A stretch of DNA of 64,000 nucleotides from Tissierellia bacterium (GCA_028709465.1 JAQVWY010000005.1:1-64000); one strand, 5' to 3'; positions 37,744 through 47,427 are shown, numbered from the stretch's first letter. Translations and numbers: made by a program. The notes: generated from the letters alone by a model not told the origin.

Positions 37744-38634
37744 TTAAGAAAGTATACTGCCTTTTCCAAGAGTTTTTGCCTTATTAAGCTTTGACTCTGC
37801 TTCAGATAATAATACTTCTAAAGTTTGACCAGAAAATTCTATTAAAGAACCGCTGATCGTTACATTATACCCCAATATTTCCATTTTTTTATTTATATCA
37901 TGCTTTATTTTTTCTACCATTATTTTTGCTATATCTATACTAATATTATTAAGTATTAATATAAACCTATCTTTTTCAAGCCTTCCAGCTACATCAATTT
38001 TTCTTTCATTAGCTTTTAATATAAGTGCTACATTTTGAAGAATTTTATCTCCTACGCCTATACCATAATTTATATTAATAGTATTAAAATCATCAATATC
38101 TAAAATAAAAATACAAAAATTTGTTTTATCAACATTATAATTTTCTATATTATGCCTTAAACAATCCATTACAAATTGAAAATTATAAAGTTTAGTCAAC
38201 ATTTCTATATTAGCTTTCTCTTTAACCTCAGTTTGAAGCAACTTTATCTGCCTATCACGTTCTAGCAATTGTCTTTTAATCTCTTTTTTTTGTGTTAAAT
38301 CAGTTATTAATACATCAAAGCAACCATCTTTATAACCGAAAATAGTAAATCTTAAGTATTTTTCAAAAGCTACAAAGTATTGTTCTATTACCTTAAACTC
38401 ATTAGTCATTGCAGCTTCACAAAATATTTTAGGCCAATCAAATATTATATCATTCATTTTAGGAAATACATCAGTCATATTTCTATTAATTATTTTTTCA
38501 TTTGGCACATTAGTAATAAATTCCATCCTCTTGTTAGCATAAATGGCCTGCAGGTCAACTTTTTCATTATCTTCACGTTGAACAATCCTACATTTAATTG
38601 CTGCATCTGATATGTAATCAAAGAATTTTTCCAT
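37744..38634 (-). CDS. PAS-GGDEF protein with degenerate GGDEF motif
   Basis: The 296-residue cytoplasmic protein has a PAS-like N-terminal half (about 15-125), a short coiled linker, and a GGDEF-family domain (about 140-296: LTKLYNFQFVMDCL, ILDIDDFNTINI). The catalytic GGDEF loop reads RLEKDRF, so diguanylate cyclase activity is unlikely. It may bind a nucleotide or act as a sensor scaffold. I start it at the ATG at 38634, behind GAAAGGTAGG. It lies 26 bases downstream of recX on the same strand. Confidence 0.85.
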   Translation of the reverse strand: MEKFFDYISDAAIKCRIVQREDNEKVDLQAIYANKRMEFITNVPNEKIINRNMTDVFPKMNDIIFDWPKIFCEAAMTNEFKVIEQYFVAFEKYLRFTIFGYKDGCFDVLITDLTQKKEIKRQLLERDRQIKLLQTEVKEKANIEMLTKLYNFQFVMDCLRHNIENYNVDKTNFCIFILDIDDFNTININYGIGVGDKILQNVALILKANERKIDVAGRLEKDRFILILNNISIDIAKIMVEKIKHDINKKMEILGYNVTISGSLIEFSGQTLEVLLSEAESKLNKAKTLGKGSILS

Positions 38635-38660
38635 AAAGCACCTACCTTTCATAATACTTG

Positions 38661-39296
38661 TTAGTCTATTTCATTTTTTATTAACCTGGATACTGTTTTA
38701 TTAACAGTATCATAATCAAAGCCCTTATTTATAAGAAAATTATATAATTTCATTTTCTTTTTTAATGGTTCATAATCTGATAAGGTTTGTAACTTTTTTT
38801 GGGATAATTCATAAGCTTTTTCTAATTCATCTTCATTAGTTATAACACATAATTTTTCTTCTATTATGCTTCTGTCAATTCCTTTGTTGTATAGTGCTTC
38901 CTTAATTTTTCTTTTTCCGTCTTTTGAAAAATTTATTTTGTCATGGATAAATCTTTCGCAATATTCCCTATCATTTATATAATTATTTGATTTTAATTTT
39001 TCAACTGTAATATTTATCAGTTCTTGGTCGTAACCCTTTTCTGTCATTTTTTGTATAATTTGTTTCTCACTTTTTGCCGCCCTTGACAAAAGTGAAATAG
39101 CATAATTATATGCCTTTGTTCTATTTTCTAATACTAAAAGTTCTAAAATAAAATCATCATCAATTATCATATTTTTATAAAGACCATACTTAATCATAGT
39201 ATCTAAATCTATACCAAATTCAAATTTATCATTTAAATAAATATTAACTCTATCTTTATTATTTTTCTGATATTCAATTCTGGTTACCTTTTTCAT
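38661..39296 (-). CDS. recX: Regulatory protein RecX
   Basis: The 211-residue helical protein has the RecX three-helix repeats: AISLLSRAAKSEKQIIQKM, then SNNYINDREYCERFIHDK and the C-terminal FLINKGFDYDTVNKTVSRL. RecX inhibits RecA filaments. AGGAGGAAAA precedes the ATG. No recA gene is nearby. Confidence 0.92.
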   Translation of the reverse strand: MKKVTRIEYQKNNKDRVNIYLNDKFEFGIDLDTMIKYGLYKNMIIDDDFILELLVLENRTKAYNYAISLLSRAAKSEKQIIQKMTEKGYDQELINITVEKLKSNNYINDREYCERFIHDKINFSKDGKRKIKEALYNKGIDRSIIEEKLCVITNEDELEKAYELSQKKLQTLSDYEPLKKKMKLYNFLINKGFDYDTVNKTVSRLIKNEID

Positions 39297-39444
39297 TTTT
39301 CCTCCAAGGTTTATAAAAATAAATAATTATTAAATATAATTTTAACATATTTTACAAATATTATCAACTTAAGTCGAAAGAATATTATTATCTTATTTAT
39401 TATAATTCTAAAATCTAAATAATTACTTAACATTTTTAACACAA

Positions 39445-39498
39445 TAAAACAGCATTAATATATCTTGATTAAATTTAAATAATATTAATGCTGCTTTA
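39445..39498 (-). terminator. Terminator of the thioesterase gene
   Basis: Read leftward, CAGCATTAATAT (39482-39493) pairs with ATATTAATGCTG (39450-39461), followed by TTTTATTG. Confidence 0.65.
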
Positions 39499-39514
39499 AT
39501 TTATAAAATAATAT

Positions 39515-39934
39515 TTATTTTAACTGTTTTGCTTTTTCTCTTATTTGTAATTCTAATTCATCTGTAATATCATCTAATACTAATCCATGAGTTAATTTAT
39601 TTCCTTCATCATCTATATATACAAAAGTTAAAAAACCATCAACTGGAATTATATTTGTTAACTCTGAACAAACATAGGTATAAACAGTAATACTAGTTTT
39701 TCCAAGCTTTGCTACCTTGCTTTTAAATGTAATAATGTCCCCTTTTTGAATAGGACTTTTGAATACTAATCCATGAATATTGATGCAAACAACTTTTTTT
39801 GGATCTCCTATTAAAGATGCTGCAGCAATAAAAGCAGATTCCACAAACCATTCAGCTGTTCTACCAGCAAAAAGTGTACCGTGATGATTTAAGTCTTCTG
39901 ATTTAACTAATCGTGAACATACATACTCTCTCAT
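39515..39934 (-). CDS. Hotdog-fold acyl-CoA thioesterase
   Basis: The 139-residue protein is a hotdog thioesterase of the YciA/BACH type, shown by LNHHGTLFAGRTAEWFVESA and the following central helix and VCINIHGLVFKSPIQKGDII. It hydrolyses acyl-CoAs in the cytoplasm; chain-length preference is unknown. It lies 23 bases downstream of secF, so may be cotranscribed with secDF. Confidence 0.88.
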   Translation of the reverse strand: MREYVCSRLVKSEDLNHHGTLFAGRTAEWFVESAFIAAASLIGDPKKVVCINIHGLVFKSPIQKGDIITFKSKVAKLGKTSITVYTYVCSELTNIIPVDGFLTFVYIDDEGNKLTHGLVLDDITDELELQIREKAKQLK

Positions 39935-39957
39935 TTTAACATCCTTTTATATTTATA

Positions 39958-40872
39958 TTAAGCTATTTTACTTTTTTTATACTTATGCCACATAACCATC
40001 ATTGGACCAGCTAAACATACTGTAGAGTAACAGCCGCTTATTATTCCAAAAAGCATTGGTAATGCAAAAGTTTTAATAGAATCAATATTGTACATAAATG
40101 CAAATATAGTTACAATTAATATACTTGCAGTTGTTGCAATACTTGTATTAATTGAACGAGATAATGTCTGATTTATACTGTCATTAATAAGCACTTCATA
40201 TGGTTTTTTTGTATATAATGGTGCATTTTCTCTAATGCGGTCATAAATTACAATAGTATCATTTATTGAATAACCAATTATTGTAAGAATTACCGCAACA
40301 AAAGAATCATTTATAGGAAATTTAAACAATGTAAAAGTGAAAAATACAATTAAACAATCATGTAACAACGCTAGAAGACCTATTACACCTGCTGATAGCC
40401 CTGATATCTTTTTAAATCTAAAACCTACGTACAAAATAATAAATAAAGAAGATAAGGCAATTGCAATTATACCATTTACCAAAAACCTTTTTCCTATGAA
40501 AGGTTCAACAACATTTGATTCTGAAAGTTGTAAATTAGCATCAGGATATTCTTGTTTTAACATTAAATCTAATTTCTCTTGTTCCGAAGCATCTAGCCCA
40601 CTTGTGCCAGATAAATTAAGAACAACTTTTTTTGTGTCTTTTGCCAAGTCCTCAGTGATTTGAGCTTCTGTATCTCTGCCTAACACATTTGTAACAAAAT
40701 CTCCTACTTTCTCTGTATTTAAATCTCCATTAAATGTATATTTTATTATTGCTCCACCTTTAAATTGTATAGACAAATTAACTCCATTAATAAATATTGA
40801 AGCAATTCCAATTACCATTAAAATTAATGAAATGGCAAAAAATATTTTTCTTTTCTCGTAAAATTTTATCAT
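39958..40872 (-). CDS. secF: Protein translocase subunit SecF
   Basis: The 304-residue membrane protein has the SecF layout: one helix, a periplasmic-type domain (about 30-125), then five helices with GYSINDTIVIYDRIREN and a SINTSIATTASILIVTI segment. With SecD it uses the ion gradient to help SecYEG exports. Its start overlaps the stop of secD. AAAGGAGG precedes the ATG. Confidence 0.95.
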   Translation of the reverse strand: MIKFYEKRKIFFAISLILMVIGIASIFINGVNLSIQFKGGAIIKYTFNGDLNTEKVGDFVTNVLGRDTEAQITEDLAKDTKKVVLNLSGTSGLDASEQEKLDLMLKQEYPDANLQLSESNVVEPFIGKRFLVNGIIAIALSSLFIILYVGFRFKKISGLSAGVIGLLALLHDCLIVFFTFTLFKFPINDSFVAVILTIIGYSINDTIVIYDRIRENAPLYTKKPYEVLINDSINQTLSRSINTSIATTASILIVTIFAFMYNIDSIKTFALPMLFGIISGCYSTVCLAGPMMVMWHKYKKSKIA

Positions 40873-42137
40873 TATTTTGCCTCCTTTAACTTTACACCAT
40901 ATAATGATTTACTTCTAAACATATCATTTCTACTTAACGATTTAGTCATAATTTTTGATGCGGTTACTCCTGATACAAAGTTTAGAATACATCCTATCAT
41001 AAGTGTATAGGCAAATGACAACATTGATCCTGTTCCAAAAATCATAAGTATTATTGAAGTTGCAATGCATGTTATATTGCCATCAAACACTGAAGAAAAT
41101 GCTTTATGATATCCAGAATCTATTGCCCCGCCTAAGGATTTGCCTTCATTAAGCTCTTCTTTAATTCTTTCAGATATAATAACATTAGCATCAACTCCCA
41201 TTCCTATGGATAAAATAATACCTGCTATACCTGGTAAGGTAAGGGTTATTTGTGGAACTGATAATGCCAAAAGTTGAACGGATACTTGAAGCAACAAAGC
41301 AAATGATGCTACAATTCCTAACAACCTGTAGTAAAAAATCATAAATAAGCATACAAATACAAAAGCAATTATGCCTGCCTTAACCATTACATCTAATGCT
41401 CCACTTCCTAATGTAGGAGTTATTGTACTATGATTTTTTGTAACTAATGAAAAAGGAAGTGCTCCTGAATTGATCTTGTCAGACAATTCTTTAGCAGCCT
41501 GAACGCTTATCATATTTGAAATAACAGATTTTCCATCTGGAATTACATCATTTACAATAGGAGATGATATCATTGTTTCATCCATATAAATAGAAATTTC
41601 CTGACCTATAAGTTTCTCTGTAGCTTCTGCAAAAAGTTTAGTTCCTTCTTCATTAAATTCTAGTGTTACAACAGGTTGGTTTGTCTTAGGATCAATTTGC
41701 ACCATACTTTTAACAACATCTTTACCTTCAACTATAATATTTCCTTCAGGAGCCCTAAAGGTTAGTCTTGCAGTTTCTCCTAACTCAGAAATAGCAGCCT
41801 GTGGATTAAAATCAGTTTCCCCCGATTTCCAAGGGAATCTGATAATAATTTGACCATTGTTTTTATCTACAGTAATTTCTCTGTCTAATATATTTTGTGC
41901 ATCAAGTCTAGATTCCATAATAATTCTTGCAGATTCTAGCTCTGTGTCTGTAGGTAATCTATCTAAATCCTTTGGTTCATACACAGCTTCTACTCCGCCT
42001 CTAATATCAATACCAAATCTAATATCCTTCACTCCTTTAATTTGTATAGGACCTGCATTTATTCCCAAAATAGATGTTAATGCAATACCTATAATAAGGA
42101 GCATAACTATAATATAAAAAAATTTGTTAATTTTCAA
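40872..42137 (-). CDS. secD: Protein translocase subunit SecD
   Basis: The 421-residue membrane protein has a first helix, the large extracellular domain with FGIDIRGGVEAVYEP, and five C-terminal helices with the LPGIAGIILSIGMGVDANVI segment. It is paired with secF. I start it at the TTG at 42137, which lies 6 bases behind TTTGGAGGG; the listed upstream ATG has no ribosome site and includes the site itself in its codons. Confidence 0.94.
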   Translation of the reverse strand: MKINKFFYIIVMLLIIGIALTSILGINAGPIQIKGVKDIRFGIDIRGGVEAVYEPKDLDRLPTDTELESARIIMESRLDAQNILDREITVDKNNGQIIIRFPWKSGETDFNPQAAISELGETARLTFRAPEGNIIVEGKDVVKSMVQIDPKTNQPVVTLEFNEEGTKLFAEATEKLIGQEISIYMDETMISSPIVNDVIPDGKSVISNMISVQAAKELSDKINSGALPFSLVTKNHSTITPTLGSGALDVMVKAGIIAFVFVCLFMIFYYRLLGIVASFALLLQVSVQLLALSVPQITLTLPGIAGIILSIGMGVDANVIISERIKEELNEGKSLGGAIDSGYHKAFSSVFDGNITCIATSIILMIFGTGSMLSFAYTLMIGCILNFVSGVTASKIMTKSLSRNDMFRSKSLYGVKLKEAK

Positions 42138-42164
42138 TTTTGCCCTCCAAATTTTATTAAGCAT

Positions 42165-42420
42165 TTATACCATATCCATATTAGCACTAAAAAAAAATTT
42201 TTACAATAATTATTATGTAAAAGGTAAAATCTTTAATAATCCACAATTAAAAATTAATGATATCTCTTAAAAATCTTATACAAATAGCAATACACTGCGC
42301 TATAATCAACATTACGCGACAGTGCATTCATTATAAATTAAATAGGGACATTCTTTTGAAACTAGTCCTCACAGACTAGATATCATAAAGGTGTGTCCCC
42401 ATACCCCATTTATTTACTTG
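42165..42420. other. Intergenic region between oadG-like gene and secD
   Basis: This stretch of about 255 bases has no gene. It contains GGGGACA element copy 5 (42345-42400), which may terminate the oadB-oadG transcript, and AT-rich sequence that probably holds the secD promoter. Confidence 0.5.
42345..42400. repeat. GGGGACA palindromic element, copy 5
   Basis: It begins GGGACATTCTTTTGAAACTA and ends CATAAAGGTGTGTCCCC. It is the inverse-orientation counterpart of copy 4 at 23157, with nearly the same inner sequence. Confidence 0.8.
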
Positions 42421-42546
42421 TTATTTTTCTTTTGTTAGTTTTAACATTACATTAACTGATATATATATGATTAATATAACAACAAAAATTGCAGCCATTC
42501 CCATACCCATGAGCTTTAAGGATTTAATTACATTATCAATATTCAT
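42421..42546 (-). CDS. Small OadG-like gamma subunit of a sodium-pump decarboxylase
   Basis: This 41-residue gene is missing from the ORF track. It starts MNIDNVIKSLKLMGMGMAAI and continues with one membrane helix (FVVILIIYISVNVML) and a charged tail ending TKEK. A strong AAGGAGG site lies 8 bases before the ATG. Its place, 13 bases behind a decarboxylase beta subunit, and its single helix with the LxxxGMGM pattern fit the gamma (OadG) subunit that anchors such complexes. Confidence 0.75.
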   Translation of the reverse strand: MNIDNVIKSLKLMGMGMAAIFVVILIIYISVNVMLKLTKEK

Positions 42547-42559
42547 CAATCATTCCTCC

Positions 42560-43696
42560 TTACATTAACCCAGGTACTATTCCAATTATAACTCCCCCAG
42601 CTATAACTGATGCTATTTGTCCTGACACATTGGCTCCTACTGCATGCATTAATAAGTGATTTTGCGAATCAGCTTCAAGACCCATTTTTTGAATAACTCT
42701 TGCTGACATAGGAAATGCAGAAATACCAGCTGCTCCAACCATTGGGTTTATTTTTTCCTTTAAGAATAAGTTCAAAAATTTTGCAAATAAAACGCCAGCC
42801 ATAGTATCAAATACAAATGCTAAAAGACCTAGACCCATGATTAACAATGTATCTATTGAAATAAATGTATTTGCCTTCATACTTGCTGAAATAGTAAGAC
42901 CTAATAAAAGTGTTATTAAATTCACTAATGAGTTTTGTGCTGTTTCGGACAACGACCTTAAAACTCCGCATTCCCTGATTAAATTTCCAAACATTAAAAA
43001 TCCTACTAAGGAAATGGATGCAGGAGCTACGAGACCTGCTATTACTGTAACGACTATTGGAAATAATAATCTAGTCATTCGTGAAACACTTTTTGGATTG
43101 TAACTCATTTTTATTTTTCTATCTTTTTCAGTTGTACACAACTTTATTGCAAAGGGCTGAATAATTGGCACCAAAGCCATATATGAATAAGCTGCGACAG
43201 CTATAGGTCCTATGTAATTACTTCCCAGTACATGTGAAACTAATATAGATGTAGGTCCATCTGCTGCTCCTATTATACCTATTGCAGCTGAATCTTTCAA
43301 AGTAAATCCTAAAATGGATGCAACAGTTATTGTAGCAAATATTCCAAATTGAGCCGCTGCACCAAACAATAAAAGTCTTGGGTTAGAAAGAAGCGGTCCA
43401 AAATCTATCATTGCTCCTATTCCAATGAAAAGTAACAATGGCATCATTTCTGAAGCATTGATACCTACTTCAAAAAGCCAATCTATTATTCCCGCAACTG
43501 AACCAATGCCTGGTAAATTCTGATTTAATACTCCTGACATTGGAATATTTACTAATATTGCTCCGAAACCCATGGGCAATAATAAAGATGGTTCTAAATT
43601 TTTAGCTATTGCTAAATAAATAAGCAAACCACCTATACCCATCATTAAAATTTGTTTCCATGTAATTTGTATAATACCTTCAATTAAAAACTCCAT
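42560..43696 (-). CDS. Sodium-translocating decarboxylase beta subunit (OadB/GcdB/MmdB family)
   Basis: The 378-residue protein has about ten membrane segments and the family's conserved parts: GIGAMIDFGPLLSNP, IGIIGAADGPTSI, MFGNLIRECGVL and GAAGISAFPMSARV. The beta subunit couples biotin-carboxylate decarboxylation to sodium export. Only the small gamma subunit is adjacent; the alpha (carboxyltransferase) and biotin-carrier subunits are not in the window. The true substrate (oxaloacetate, methylmalonyl-CoA or glutaconyl-CoA) is therefore undecided. Confidence 0.93.
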   Translation of the reverse strand: MEFLIEGIIQITWKQILMMGIGGLLIYLAIAKNLEPSLLLPMGFGAILVNIPMSGVLNQNLPGIGSVAGIIDWLFEVGINASEMMPLLLFIGIGAMIDFGPLLSNPRLLLFGAAAQFGIFATITVASILGFTLKDSAAIGIIGAADGPTSILVSHVLGSNYIGPIAVAAYSYMALVPIIQPFAIKLCTTEKDRKIKMSYNPKSVSRMTRLLFPIVVTVIAGLVAPASISLVGFLMFGNLIRECGVLRSLSETAQNSLVNLITLLLGLTISASMKANTFISIDTLLIMGLGLLAFVFDTMAGVLFAKFLNLFLKEKINPMVGAAGISAFPMSARVIQKMGLEADSQNHLLMHAVGANVSGQIASVIAGGVIIGIVPGLM

Positions 43697-43911
43697 TGCT
43701 ATTCTCCCTATTTTTATGATTTTATAGCCTTAAAAGCATTCTAATATAAAAGTCAATATTAATCAATCGCTTTTATTTGTGTTCTAAAGCAGTTAATTCA
43801 AATTTTTACATTGTTTTTTATCCCCACCTTAATATAACTCCTTAATTTTCTTGAAATCTATAAAATACTTCAAATTATAATTTTCAAAAAAATATTTTTT
43901 TGTCACATAAA

Positions 43912-43949
43912 TAAAAATTTGCAGTTTAATTATTTAATCCTGCAAATCA
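43912..43949 (-). terminator. Rho-independent terminator of topB
   Basis: Read leftward, ATTTGCAG (43940-43947) pairs with CTGCAAAT (43917-43924) and is followed by TTTTTATTTATG. Confidence 0.7.
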
Positions 43950-43986
43950 AAAAATAATATATTGTTCAAAAAACATGCCAAGTATT

Positions 43987-46098
43987 TTATTTCTTTACAA
44001 TCTTATAGTTGACATATTTTGAAAAATCATTTAAAAACAATTCTAAATTCAATTCTTCAATACAAATACGCTTGTCTTCCAGTAACTTTTTTACAATTTC
44101 CTTTGTTAAAGTTATCCCATGTTCTTTTAATACTTTATCGTTTTTCCAAAAAGTAAAATTGCAAGCTGGAACATATTTATAGCCAGAACAGAAAAAACTT
44201 TTTTTACTTTCAAAAATATCATTTCCGCACTTTGGACATGTTCCAATTTTTTCCTTTTTACTTTTTTTGCTGGTATCTATAAAATTAACTTCTTTGGTAT
44301 TGCTTAGTTTCCCTTCTTTTATAATTTCGGCAACATATTTTTTTATATCAACTATGAAATCTCTTGAGGAAGCTTCCTTTTTTGCTATTTTAGAAAGTTC
44401 ACTTTCCCATTCGCCTGTTAAATCTGGCTTTTTTAGTTTATCATGGACTATTTCAATCAACTGTATTCCATTATTTGTTGGAACAAGATTTTTTTTATTT
44501 CTTTTAACATAACCTACAGATATAAGCTTTTCTATTATACCTGCCCTTGTAGCAGGAGTTCCTAATCCAATTGACTTCATCTCTTCTTTTAATTTTTCAT
44601 CTTCTATTTGCTTTCCTGCCGTTTCCATAGCAGTAAGAAGAGTCGCCTCTGTATAAGGTTTTGGTGGAGATGTTTTTTTTGTAAGAACTTTTATTTCCTT
44701 TGGAATTACTTTATCACCTTCAGAAATGTTGATTGTTATTTCTTTATCTTCTGAATCTTCCTTTACTTTCCCAAGCATTATATCTTCAACTTCTTTCCAA
44801 CCTGGAATAACTATTTTTTTGCCTCTAGCTTTAAATTTATCTTTTTCTATCTGCATTTCCAAATCAGTTTGATCATATTCTTGCTTTCTGTCTAATACGC
44901 TAATAAATCTTGCTACGATTAACCTCAATATATTTTTTTCCCTTTCAGGGAGATTTATATTAGAAACATTTCTTATGTTAGGTGTAACTATGATAGCGTG
45001 ATGATCCGTTACCTTAGAATCATCTATTACTCGTTTGTCTGCATTTATTTTTTGTTTTAGTACCTTATTAACACAGTATTCAGTACCCTCATAATCCTTC
45101 AAACCATCCCTTATATTTTGAAGGAGTCCAGGAATTTTCGGTTTCATATCCTTCGTTAAATATCTAGAATCTGTTCTAGGATATGTAGCAAGCTTATATT
45201 TTTCATATAAATTTTGTGCAGCATCAAGAGTTTGTTCTGCTGAATAGCCATATCGTCTGTTACCTTCTCTTTGTAATTCAGTTAAATCATATAACAAAGG
45301 TCTTTCAACAGTTGCCCTCTTTGTTTTTAATTTTGTTATTATTCCTTCTTTTCCTCTGCATCTATTGACTATTTCTTCAGCCTTTTCTAATTCATCTATT
45401 CTTGTACCACTTTTATTGAACCAAGTAGCTGTAAACATTTCACAATCTGCTGAAATTTCATAAAATGGCTGTGAAACAAAATTATCTATTTCCTTTTGTC
45501 TTGTAACTATAAGAGATAATGTGGGAGTTTGAACCCTGCCAATAGTGAGCATTTGATTATATTTAACGGTAAATAATCTTGTTGCATTTATTCCTACAAG
45601 CCAGTCTGCTTCAGAACGTGCCTTTGCAGATTGGTACAAACTGAAATAATCTTTATTATCCTTTAAAGTATCAAAACCTTCAGCAATGGCTTCATCTGTC
45701 ATGCTGCTTATCCAAAGCCTTTTAACAGGTTTATCACAGCCCACATTTGTATATACGTAGCCAAAAATTAACTGTCCTTCCCGCCCAGCGTCTGTTGCAC
45801 ATATAATTTCAGTTATTTTTTCATCTAACATTAATTTTTTTACTATTTCATATTGTTTAATTGTGGATGGATTTTCTGTTAGCTTAAATTTCCTCGGAAA
45901 AATAGGCAAATCATTCATGTTCCAAGTTTTATATTTAGGATCATATTCTTCTGGATATGATAGTTGAATTAAATGCCCTATGCACCATGTTACAATACAA
46001 TCTTTGCCTTCAATAAATCCTTCCCTTTTATTATTTATTTTTAATACTCTTGCTATATCTTTTGCAACAGAAGGTTTTTCAGTTACTATTAATTTCAT
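43987..46098 (-). CDS. topB: DNA topoisomerase III
   Basis: The 703-residue type IA topoisomerase relaxes and decatenates DNA. The Toprim part begins LIVTEKPSVAKDIARVL and has CATDAGREGQLIF. The catalytic Tyr lies in ATYPRTDSRYLT. The C-terminal region carries a zinc-binding module (IGTCPKCGNDIFESKKSFFC) of the TopB kind. Length is normal for Firmicute TopB. The gene stands alone, with AGGTGTG before the ATG and a terminator behind. Confidence 0.95.
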   Translation of the reverse strand: MKLIVTEKPSVAKDIARVLKINNKREGFIEGKDCIVTWCIGHLIQLSYPEEYDPKYKTWNMNDLPIFPRKFKLTENPSTIKQYEIVKKLMLDEKITEIICATDAGREGQLIFGYVYTNVGCDKPVKRLWISSMTDEAIAEGFDTLKDNKDYFSLYQSAKARSEADWLVGINATRLFTVKYNQMLTIGRVQTPTLSLIVTRQKEIDNFVSQPFYEISADCEMFTATWFNKSGTRIDELEKAEEIVNRCRGKEGIITKLKTKRATVERPLLYDLTELQREGNRRYGYSAEQTLDAAQNLYEKYKLATYPRTDSRYLTKDMKPKIPGLLQNIRDGLKDYEGTEYCVNKVLKQKINADKRVIDDSKVTDHHAIIVTPNIRNVSNINLPEREKNILRLIVARFISVLDRKQEYDQTDLEMQIEKDKFKARGKKIVIPGWKEVEDIMLGKVKEDSEDKEITINISEGDKVIPKEIKVLTKKTSPPKPYTEATLLTAMETAGKQIEDEKLKEEMKSIGLGTPATRAGIIEKLISVGYVKRNKKNLVPTNNGIQLIEIVHDKLKKPDLTGEWESELSKIAKKEASSRDFIVDIKKYVAEIIKEGKLSNTKEVNFIDTSKKSKKEKIGTCPKCGNDIFESKKSFFCSGYKYVPACNFTFWKNDKVLKEHGITLTKEIVKKLLEDKRICIEELNLELFLNDFSKYVNYKIVKK

Positions 46099-46221
46099 TA
46101 CATCACACCTTTAATATTTGAATTACATTAATTAATCAAATAATTATAACACAGGAAAAACAGATAATCAATCGAAAACCAAATGATTGCCTTGTCATTG
46201 CTATGAATTTCATATCTATCT

Positions 46222-46262
46222 TGTCATTCTGAACCGTAGGTGAAATATCGTTCAGGATGACA
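46222..46262. repeat. TGTCATCCTGA-type dispersed palindrome, short copy
   Basis: TGTCATTCTGAACCGTAGGT and ATCGTTCAGGATGACA are inverted ends joined by a few bases. It lies between the divergent topB and ATPase genes. Confidence 0.6.
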
Positions 46263-46350
46263 TAACCAAGAATCTCGTAGATACATTAATTTTTAACATT
46301 TATAAATTCTTAACATATAATACAACTATACCATAATTAGGGGGTAAAAT

Positions 46351-47427
46351 ATGTTAAAAGAAAAGCATTATTTTGCTGGAAACAATACTTCAAAGGGTTT
46401 TTTTAGTTACTTTGAAAATATTTTTAATCCAGAAGAATTAAATCGTATTTTCATTTTAAAAGGTGGCCCTGGCGTCGGAAAAAGCTCATTTATTAAAAAA
46501 TTTGCAAAAAAGCTATCATTTCTCGGATACAATATTGAATATATTCACTGCTCTAGCGATGAAAACAGCTTTGATGGAATAATGGTACCAGAACTAAAAA
46601 TATCTGTTATCGATGGGACTGCTCCCCACACTATTGATCCAAAATTACCTAGTATTACCGATGAAATCATTAATTTAGGAGAATTTCTTAACCATAAAGA
46701 ATTATCAAAACACAAAAGTCAAGTAATCCAAATAAACAAGAAAAAATCACAATTTTATAAAAGTGCTTATAGATATTTAAAATGTGCAGGCATTGTTGAA
46801 GAAGAAATAAGTTCTATATATGACCGACTTACTGATGAAAAACAATTCTTAATGCTTGTAGATGAAGCTTTAAATAAAATATTTGAAGATAAGTATAACC
46901 ATTTATATGATAACTTTGGTAAACAGAAAAAATTATTTAGTGAAGCGTACACTGCAAGTGGTTACGTAAACTTTACTGATTCATTCTGTGAAGGTAAAAA
47001 GGTAATTGCTATAATAGGTGAAAGTACAAATTATATTGCCAAACTATTAGAAACTATAGCAAAAGAAGCTGTAATGAGAGGTTTTGACATTGAGTGCTTT
47101 TATAGACCATTGACACCAGAAAAAATGCAACACATCATAATTCCAGATTTGAATTTAATAATTAAGAGCGCAGAGAACCACATGAGCTGTGATTATGATG
47201 AAATAATTAATTTACACAATATTTTAGAATTAGAGAATCTAAAAACACATATTTCTGAAATAGAAAACAATTTGCATTTGTTTGATATTTTAATTAATAA
47301 TGCAATAGAAAAACTTTCTGAAGCTAAAAAGTATCATGAACTCCTTGAAGTTATTTATGTGAATGGAATGAATTTTAAAGGTATAGATGAATACTTTGAT
47401 AAATTTTTTGGATCCATTATTATTTAA
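46351..47427 (+). CDS. P-loop ATPase of the PRK06851 type
   Basis: The 358-residue cytoplasmic protein has a clear Walker A in the N-terminal half (FILKGGPGVGKSSFIKKF). The C-terminal half repeats the pattern (KVIAIIGESTNYIAKLLETI), but its P-loop lacks the GKS/T residues. This two-fold layout resembles an uncharacterised Firmicute ATPase family (PRK06851). GFDIECFYRPLTPEKMQH in the second half matches YNIEYIHCSSDENSFDG in the first. Function unknown; AGGGGG precedes the ATG. Confidence 0.75.
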   Translation: MLKEKHYFAGNNTSKGFFSYFENIFNPEELNRIFILKGGPGVGKSSFIKKFAKKLSFLGYNIEYIHCSSDENSFDGIMVPELKISVIDGTAPHTIDPKLPSITDEIINLGEFLNHKELSKHKSQVIQINKKKSQFYKSAYRYLKCAGIVEEEISSIYDRLTDEKQFLMLVDEALNKIFEDKYNHLYDNFGKQKKLFSEAYTASGYVNFTDSFCEGKKVIAIIGESTNYIAKLLETIAKEAVMRGFDIECFYRPLTPEKMQHIIIPDLNLIIKSAENHMSCDYDEIINLHNILELENLKTHISEIENNLHLFDILINNAIEKLSEAKKYHELLEVIYVNGMNFKGIDEYFDKFFGSIII

